Positions 58,663 through 64,000 of a DNA stretch of 64,000 nt are shown one piece after another. The first letter of the stretch is position 1; each line of letters begins with the position of its first letter. The stretch spans positions 124,001 through 188,000 of the forward strand of contig NZ_CACVAF010000007.1 in the NCBI RefSeq assembly GCF_902726565.1, read 5' to 3'. This DNA comes from Yersinia vastinensis (GTDB lineage: Bacteria > Pseudomonadota > Gammaproteobacteria > Enterobacterales > Enterobacteriaceae). Both the position numbers and the translations under genes were made by a program. Below the pieces are notes generated by a model. The model worked only from the letters and a program-made list of their open reading frames with translations, was not told the DNA's origin and searched no databases.

Positions 58663-59619
58663 TTACATCACGCCCAATGAACGTAAGAAATAAATCCCCA
58701 GTGCTGTAGTGAAAAATGACCCCACAGTAGTGAGAGCGATAATGTTCGCAGCCAATACCGCATTCCCTCCCATCGCCCGAGTCATGACATAGCTACCTGC
58801 GGCGGTTGGCGTCGCAGAAAAGAGGAAAATAATCCCTAAGGTTGCACCACGGAACCCCATCAGTAAACCACCCAGCGTCATTAAGATAGGCACCACAAAT
58901 AGTTTTGCTGTTGAGGATAACGCCGCTACATTGGAGGAGCGGAACATGGCATGCCAATCAAGGCTTGCTCCGGTACAGAGCAATGCCAGTGGAAGTGCCA
59001 AGGCTGAGATATAACTGCCAGTTTGTGCAATCACTTGAGGAATAGGTAAATAGGTTCGAGCATAAACCACACCACACAGTAAACCAATAATCAGTGGGTT
59101 AGTGACAATACTGCGCAACAGTGCCAATTTACTGATTTTCCCACCCTGCCCAGTTTGCAAGCTGCGGGTCAGCGTTATAACTGACAACATATTGAATAAT
59201 AGTACAGTCACTGTCAGATACATTGACCCCAGCGCCACGCCTTCATCACCATAGGCGGTCATAGCGAACGCTAACCCCATAATCGCTGTATTGGCCCTAA
59301 AACCGCCCTGCACAAACACGCCGCGTTCTCTCGGGTCTTTGACTAACCACTTAGCTGCAACCTCAAGCAATAAAAAGGTCACTAAGGTGCCAACCGCGCC
59401 ATAGATAGCCAAAGGCAAGTTATCCATCAGATTGACGTGATTGGTGGCAACGCTGAAGAACAGCAGACAGGGAAGCGCCAAATTGAAAACTAACTTGGTT
59501 GCACCATCGCAGAAACGGTCATCCATCAGACCAAAGCGCCGTAATAGCACACCGAGCAACATCATCAATAAGCTGGGGACGGTGACACTAAACGCAAAAC
59601 TCCAGGTTTCCCAAGACAT
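58663..59619 (-). CDS. AEC-family transporter (auxin efflux carrier-like)
   Basis: A 318-aa inner-membrane protein with about ten hydrophobic helices in two halves (for example VTVPSLLMMLLGVLLRR, VLLFNMLSVITLT, LALPLALLCTGASLDW). The conserved FRANTAIMGLAFA and VTNPLIIGLLCGV motifs belong to the AEC family, which includes malonate and other organic acid permeases. The substrate cannot be deduced. The ATG at 59619 follows AGGAG at a somewhat long spacing. It lies between der and yfgJ on the same strand, a position not occupied in E. coli. Confidence 0.88.
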   Translation of the reverse strand: MSWETWSFAFSVTVPSLLMMLLGVLLRRFGLMDDRFCDGATKLVFNLALPCLLFFSVATNHVNLMDNLPLAIYGAVGTLVTFLLLEVAAKWLVKDPRERGVFVQGGFRANTAIMGLAFAMTAYGDEGVALGSMYLTVTVLLFNMLSVITLTRSLQTGQGGKISKLALLRSIVTNPLIIGLLCGVVYARTYLPIPQVIAQTGSYISALALPLALLCTGASLDWHAMFRSSNVAALSSTAKLFVVPILMTLGGLLMGFRGATLGIIFLFSATPTAAGSYVMTRAMGGNAVLAANIIALTTVGSFFTTALGIYFLRSLGVM

Positions 59620-59679
59620 GGCTGACGTTCAACTCCTTTTGTTTACCGCTAAGTGGTTCAGAATGTAGATTAGCCAAAA

Positions 59680-59708
59680 ATGCAAAAAGCGCGGAATACC
59701 CGCGCTTT
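59680..59708 (-). terminator. Rho-independent terminator after der
   Basis: On the minus strand AAAGCGCGG/CCGCGCTTT with a GTATT loop runs into TTTTTGC, just after the der stop codon at 59716. Confidence 0.88.
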
Positions 59709-59715
59709 GCTGTTA

Positions 59716-61200
59716 TTACTTCGCTTTTTTCAGATGCGACATCAAACGTTTACGCTTACGCATCTGGTTTGGCGTCAAGGTATTGCGCTTACCTGCAAAC
59801 GGGTTCTCACCCTCTTTAAACTGAATACGGATTGGCGTCCCCATCACTTTCAGTGAACGGCGGAAGTAATTCATCAGATAACGTTTATAAGAATCTGATA
59901 AATCAGTCACCTGATTGCCATGGATAACCACGATAGGTGGGTTATAACCACCGGCATGCGCATATTTCAATTTCACACGACGGCCACGCACCAATGGAGG
60001 CTGATGATCTTCTTCTGCCATTTGCATAATGCGGGTCAGTAAGGAAGTCCCCACACGCCGGGTAGAACAGTCATAGGCTTCCTGTATAGATTCAAACAGG
60101 TTGCCGACACCACTACCGTGCAAGGCAGAAATGAAGTGAATGCGGGCAAAATCAACAAAGCCAAGGCGCAGGTCAAGCATATCTTTAACCTGTGTGCGGG
60201 CTTCTTCTGTCATGCCATCCCATTTATTGACCGCAATAACAAGTGAGCGCCCACTATTGAGAATAAAGCCTAACAGAGACAAATCTTGGTCTGAAATACC
60301 ATCACGGGCATCAATTACCAACAGCACCACGTTGGAATCTTCAATTGCCTGCAAGGTTTTAATGACCGAGAATTTTTCAACCGCCTCAGTAATCTTGCCG
60401 CGCTTACGCACACCCGCTGTATCAATCAGAATATATTCACGTTCATCGCGAGTCATCGGAATATAAATGCTGTCACGCGTGGTGCCCGGCATATCATAAA
60501 CCACCACACGATCTTCACCGAGGATACGGTTAGTTAGTGTGGACTTACCTACGTTAGGACGCCCGACGATTGCCAGCTTAATTGGCAGACTCAGCGGATC
60601 AAAGTCATCCTCTTCATCTTCAGGAATGGTGTCTTCTGTCTCTTCCTGTGCAGCCCAATAGGCGGCATTGGCTTCTTCTTCAGTTAACTCAGCTTCTGGC
60701 TCTTCGGCGTCCATATAAGGCGCCATAACATCTTCAATCAGTTGAGTCACACCACGACCATGGGAGGCCGCAATTGCATGAACTTCACCCAAACCTAATG
60801 AATAAAAATCGGCTGTGGCAGTATCTGGGTCAATCCCATCAGTTTTGTTGGCCACCAGAAAAGTCGCTTTCTCACGACTACGCAGATGTTGGGCAATACC
60901 CTGATCCGCAGGCATCAATCCAGCACGTGCGTCCACCATAAACAGAACAATATCGGCTTCTTCAATCGCTAATAACGATTGACCCGCCATTTTGGTTTCG
61001 ACACCGTCCTCTGTGCCATCAATACCACCGGTATCAATAACGATAAACTCATGACCCTCGACCTCGGCACGACCATATTTACGGTCACGCGTTAGCCCGG
61101 GAAAATCCGCGACTAACGCATCTCGGGTATGCGTTAAGCGGTTAAATAGTGTGGATTTACCCACATTCGGGCGCCCGACCAGCGCGATGACAGGTATCAT
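59716..61200 (-). CDS. der: Ribosome-biogenesis GTPase Der (EngA)
   Basis: Essential GTPase needed for maturation of the 50S subunit. The 494-aa protein (E. coli 490) has two tandem GTPase domains, each with GRPNVGKST (9-17 and 213-221). The G3 motifs are DTGG in the first domain and DTAG in the second, and the NKxD motifs are NKTD and NKWD. An acidic linker (about 163-202, rich in Glu and Asp) joins them. A C-terminal KH-like domain ends with basic residues ([15 protein letters not shown]). Adjacent to bamB, as in E. coli. Confidence 0.97.
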   Translation of the reverse strand: MIPVIALVGRPNVGKSTLFNRLTHTRDALVADFPGLTRDRKYGRAEVEGHEFIVIDTGGIDGTEDGVETKMAGQSLLAIEEADIVLFMVDARAGLMPADQGIAQHLRSREKATFLVANKTDGIDPDTATADFYSLGLGEVHAIAASHGRGVTQLIEDVMAPYMDAEEPEAELTEEEANAAYWAAQEETEDTIPEDEEDDFDPLSLPIKLAIVGRPNVGKSTLTNRILGEDRVVVYDMPGTTRDSIYIPMTRDEREYILIDTAGVRKRGKITEAVEKFSVIKTLQAIEDSNVVLLVIDARDGISDQDLSLLGFILNSGRSLVIAVNKWDGMTEEARTQVKDMLDLRLGFVDFARIHFISALHGSGVGNLFESIQEAYDCSTRRVGTSLLTRIMQMAEEDHQPPLVRGRRVKLKYAHAGGYNPPIVVIHGNQVTDLSDSYKRYLMNYFRRSLKVMGTPIRIQFKEGENPFAGKRNTLTPNQMRKRKRLMSHLKKAK

Positions 61201-61372
61201 TGTTGAAGCCTCATTACTTAATTTTCAAATCATTACAGCGCTGTACCAACACTTCAACAGCGCAGTTTTTAGAAGACAAACGGCCCCTGAATCTCAGGAG
61301 CCGCTTAAATTCCTTCATCCGTGACTTTACGTTTTGACGTATTATTGGCCCTAACGAGGCCCTAAGTCAGGA

Positions 61373-62554
61373 TTAACGGGTGAACGCGTATACCGTGCCG
61401 CCTCTCGCCTGAACCAGTAATTTATCGCTTGCAACGACTGGTGCACTCAGGAAGCCGGAGCTATCAACGCTCTGTTGAGCAACAAAACGGCCATCATCGG
61501 TATTCACCCAGTGCAGATAACCTTCGGCGTCACCGACAACCAAATAACCATTATACATCACTGGCGCAGTCAAGTTGCGATGTAATAAATCGCTTTGACT
61601 CCAAAGGGTTATACCGCCATCAGTTTTCAAGGCGACAATGCGGTCATTCTGATCGACCAAATAAATGCGGCCACCGTCGACGATGATGTCATTAACTGAC
61701 CCCATCTCGCGTTTCCACAGAATCTGACCAGAGCGCAGATCCAATGCCGTCAGGTTACCGTTGTATGCCAATGCATAAACAACACCATCAACCACAACAG
61801 GCGTCGTATCGACGTCATTTAGGCGGTCAATTTCAGTTGTCCCGGTCACCTGAGAAATACGTTGCTGCCAGATTAACTGACCTTGCTCCATCATCACAGC
61901 ACTGACACGGCCATTATCGCCACCGACAATCGCAGCACCGAATGCAACCGCAGGTGCGGATTCACCACGTAAGGATAATGCTGGAGTATCCAGATTTAAC
62001 GTCCACTTGATGGCGCCGTCAGATTCATTCAGCGCTTGCAGCATGCCATTTGAGGTATGGACCAGCACCACACCATCGCTGACCACTGGGCGTGATAATG
62101 CTTCGCCTGCAACCACGGTTTGCCATGCCACTTGACCATCGTCTGAGTTCAATGCATAAACAACCGCTTTCTCACTACCTACATAGACATGCGCACCTGA
62201 GGCTGTTACGCCACCGGATAACATTGCCGAGCGGTTACTGGAGAGGAAGTTAGTTTTCTCAGACAGATCGGTTTGCCAAATTTGCTTACCCGTATCGGCT
62301 TCCATGGCCTTTACCAGACCTTTACGGTCAGCGGCAAAGACAGATGTTCCCTGCCAAGCTGGGCGCAGATGAGAGTAATAGTCACCCACTCCACCACCAA
62401 CAGAAGTGCTCCACACTTTGGTTGGTGTGAATTGGTTTTCAACTTTTGGCAGTGGCGACATGGTAACCACATCTTCTTCACTGTTGAACAGTGAACAACC
62501 GCTCAATAGGGCAACAGATACCAGTCCTACTAAGAGTGTTTTACGCAATTGCAT
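61373..62554 (-). CDS. bamB: Outer-membrane assembly lipoprotein BamB (YfgL)
   Basis: Periplasmic lipoprotein of the BAM complex, which inserts beta-barrel proteins in the outer membrane. The 393 aa begin with a lipoprotein signal (LVGLVSVALLSGCS; lipid-modified C20). An eight-bladed beta-propeller follows, shown by repeated VYALNSDDGQVAWQ, VYALAYNGNLTALDLRSGQILW (shortened) and GGTVYAFTR patterns. It lies between yfgM and der on the minus strand, 11 bases after yfgM. Confidence 0.96.
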   Translation of the reverse strand: MQLRKTLLVGLVSVALLSGCSLFNSEEDVVTMSPLPKVENQFTPTKVWSTSVGGGVGDYYSHLRPAWQGTSVFAADRKGLVKAMEADTGKQIWQTDLSEKTNFLSSNRSAMLSGGVTASGAHVYVGSEKAVVYALNSDDGQVAWQTVVAGEALSRPVVSDGVVLVHTSNGMLQALNESDGAIKWTLNLDTPALSLRGESAPAVAFGAAIVGGDNGRVSAVMMEQGQLIWQQRISQVTGTTEIDRLNDVDTTPVVVDGVVYALAYNGNLTALDLRSGQILWKREMGSVNDIIVDGGRIYLVDQNDRIVALKTDGGITLWSQSDLLHRNLTAPVMYNGYLVVGDAEGYLHWVNTDDGRFVAQQSVDSSGFLSAPVVASDKLLVQARGGTVYAFTR

Positions 62555-62565
62555 GGGAATACCCC

Positions 62566-63186
62566 TTAGCTGGACAAATTATTCAATTTCATGCGCAACA
62601 AGGCTTGCAGCGCCTGAGAAGCATTTGATTCGACGCCTTTACTGTAAGCTGCCCGTGCACCTGCGGTGTCACCTTTGCTTAATAATGCATCGCCACGAAC
62701 ATCTTGAGCCATTGCTGTCCAACCATCACCTTTCACTGCATCCAGCGTTTTCAATGCTTCGTCTGGCTTTTTCAATTGCAGTTGCAAACGAGCAAGACGG
62801 AGATTGATCAATGACAGTAAGTTTTCATCTTGTGTCTGACCTAATGCTTGAGTCAGTTGCTGTGCGGCTTTATCGAACTCATTTTGTTCAACAAAATGAT
62901 GTGCCAGCTCTAACCCGGCAAGCACGCCGTAGTTATTTTTATTGCCCTGAACAAATTTTTCAGCGAGAGCAACACCATCAGCGCTATTGGCTGACAAAGC
63001 ATCGCTGGCTTGCTGATAGGCAGAGGAGGCTTCCGTCATGGCAGTATTTTGATGACTTTGCCAATAACGCCAACCCACTAATGCACCAATCCCGAGCACC
63101 ACACCCACGGCCAGCGCTTTACCATTCTCACTAAAGAAACGGCGCACTGCATCAACCTGGTCATTTTCAGTGGTATAGACTTCCAC
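62566..63186 (-). CDS. yfgM: YfgM, ancillary SecYEG translocon protein
   Basis: Inner-membrane protein with a cytosolic N-terminus (EVYTTENDQVDAVRRFFSENGKALAVG, shortened here), one membrane helix (about 23-42, AVGVVLGIGALVGWRYW) and a periplasmic TPR-like domain (about 45-206, repeated helix pairs such as LINLRLARLQLQLKKPDEAL). In E. coli YfgM associates with PpiD and the SecYEG translocon. The 206-aa length matches. It starts 13 bases after the hisS stop and is probably co-transcribed with hisS and bamB. Confidence 0.95.
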   Translation of the reverse strand: MEVYTTENDQVDAVRRFFSENGKALAVGVVLGIGALVGWRYWQSHQNTAMTEASSAYQQASDALSANSADGVALAEKFVQGNKNNYGVLAGLELAHHFVEQNEFDKAAQQLTQALGQTQDENLLSLINLRLARLQLQLKKPDEALKTLDAVKGDGWTAMAQDVRGDALLSKGDTAGARAAYSKGVESNASQALQALLRMKLNNLSS

Positions 63187-63199
63187 GGTGTCTCTCTCC

Positions 63200-64000
63200 T
63201 TAACCCAACATCAAAGCCAGACGCGCAGCAACATCAGCTTGCGCCAGCGTTTCTTGTTCACCATTCCGCAAATCTTTTACGACCACTTTCTGTGCAGCCA
63301 CTTCACTTTCGCCAAGCATTAAAGCGACGCGTGCGCCCCACTTATCAGCGCGGGTAAATTGCTTTTTGACATTACCGCCGCCGTAATTAGTCATCAACTT
63401 CAGCGTTGGCATGGCATCACGCAAATGTTCAGCCAGTAACATTGCCGCACTTTGAGTATTTTGACCAGACGAGATGACATATACATCAACCGTTGCAGGC
63501 ACTTGGAAGTCAGGATTGACCGCTTGCACCAGCAGAACCAGTCGTTCAAGCCCCATAGCGAAGCCTACTGCTGGTGTTGCCCGACCGCCCAGTTGCTCAA
63601 CCAGACCATCATAGCGCCCACCAGCACAGACAGTGCCTTGTGCGCCTAAGCTGCTAGTAACCCACTCAAATACTGTGCGATTGTAATAATCTAGTCCACG
63701 AACTAAACGTTCGTTGACGGTATATGGGATACCGGCCTTGTCCAAAAGTTCACACAAGCCTGCAAAATGCTGTTTGGACTCTTCATCCAGATAATCAGAT
63801 AACTTAGGCGCATCATTAAGCAGCAACTGAACATCAGGATTTTTGGAGTCCAGCACGCGCAATGGGTTGCTGTACATGCGGCGCTTACAATCTTCATCCA
63901 GCACGTCAACATGTTGCTCAAGAAAGGTCACCAACGCCTCACGGTAATCTGCCCGCGCGTCCAATGATCCAATAGAGTTCAGTTCAAGTTGCACATGCTC
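63200..64000 (-). CDS. hisS: Histidine-tRNA ligase, 3' part (runs off the window)
   Basis: Charges tRNA-His with histidine. The last 266 residues of about 424 are present; the start lies beyond base 64000. Visible are the histidine-A signature [15 protein letters not shown], motif 3 [12 protein letters not shown] preceded by [13 protein letters not shown], and the C-terminal anticodon-binding domain (about the last 100 residues, ending LALMLG). There is no sign of damage. It is followed by yfgM after 13 bases, the same order as in E. coli. Confidence 0.97.
   Translation of the reverse strand, partial: EHVQLELNSIGSLDARADYREALVTFLEQHVDVLDEDCKRRMYSNPLRVLDSKNPDVQLLLNDAPKLSDYLDEESKQHFAGLCELLDKAGIPYTVNERLVRGLDYYNRTVFEWVTSSLGAQGTVCAGGRYDGLVEQLGGRATPAVGFAMGLERLVLLVQAVNPDFQVPATVDVYVISSGQNTQSAAMLLAEHLRDAMPTLKLMTNYGGGNVKKQFTRADKWGARVALMLGESEVAAQKVVVKDLRNGEQETLAQADVAARLALMLG

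Overview
The window reads as enterobacterial chromosome, most likely Yersinia (Y. enterocolitica group or a close relative). This is an inference from close similarity of nearly every housekeeping protein to its E. coli homologue, moderate GC, abundant ERIC-type repeats, and a gene content and order that differ from E. coli. No phage, integrase, transposase, rRNA, tRNA or CRISPR array was seen.

Layout. (1) 1-15.5 kb: uracil salvage and purine genes (upp, purM, purN) with a clear PurR operator, speG, two tandem flagellin-lysine-methylase-like genes (fliB family), an enlarged phosphate ABC transporter (pstCAB, no pstS or phoU beside it), and divergently ppk-ppx for polyphosphate, then the small membrane protein yfgG. 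(2) 15.6-37.6 kb: mgtE, then a block matching the E. coli yeg region: dgcE (c-di-GMP synthase), yegD, the RND efflux operon mdtABCD with its two-component system baeSR, yegP, trhP (yegQ), the small RNA CyaR, and yegS. A decayed HTH regulator gene lies between yegP and trhP. (3) 38-43.2 kb: the complete sorbitol (glucitol) PTS operon srlAEBD-gutM-srlR-gutQ. (4) 43.3-53.4 kb: the most accessory part: ivy, an unrecognised 293-aa protein, riboswitch-controlled thiD, a GNAT acetyltransferase, an AT-rich unknown protein with an effector-like N-terminus, a periplasmic three-subunit gluconate-type dehydrogenase, and a 618-aa secreted protein with a beta/gamma-crystallin-like region. (5) 53.6-64 kb: guaA-guaB, divergent xseA, yfgJ, an AEC permease, der, bamB, yfgM and the 3' part of hisS.

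In E. coli, upp-purMN-ppk-ppx-yfgFG and guaAB-xseA-yfgJ-der-bamB-yfgM-hisS form one continuous stretch. Here that backbone is opened twice: between purN and ppk (speG, fliB pair, pst) and between yfgG and guaA (about 38 kb). Purine synthesis (PurR at purM and probably guaB), phosphate uptake with polyphosphate storage, envelope-stress efflux (Bae/Mdt), and carbon use under catabolite control (srl, gluconate dehydrogenase with an excellent CRP site, CyaR) are the main themes.

ERIC-like repeats recur at operon joints (purM/purN, pstB 3' end, ppx/yfgG/mgtE, mdtC/mdtD, srlB/srlD, thiD 3' end). Several end exactly on a start or stop codon. The observations most worth checking are the TPP riboswitch followed by a short ORF whose stop overlaps the thiD start, the ERIC end that supplies the purN start region, the duplicated fliB genes with duplicated upstream DNA, and the two unrecognised accessory proteins at 47 and 52 kb.
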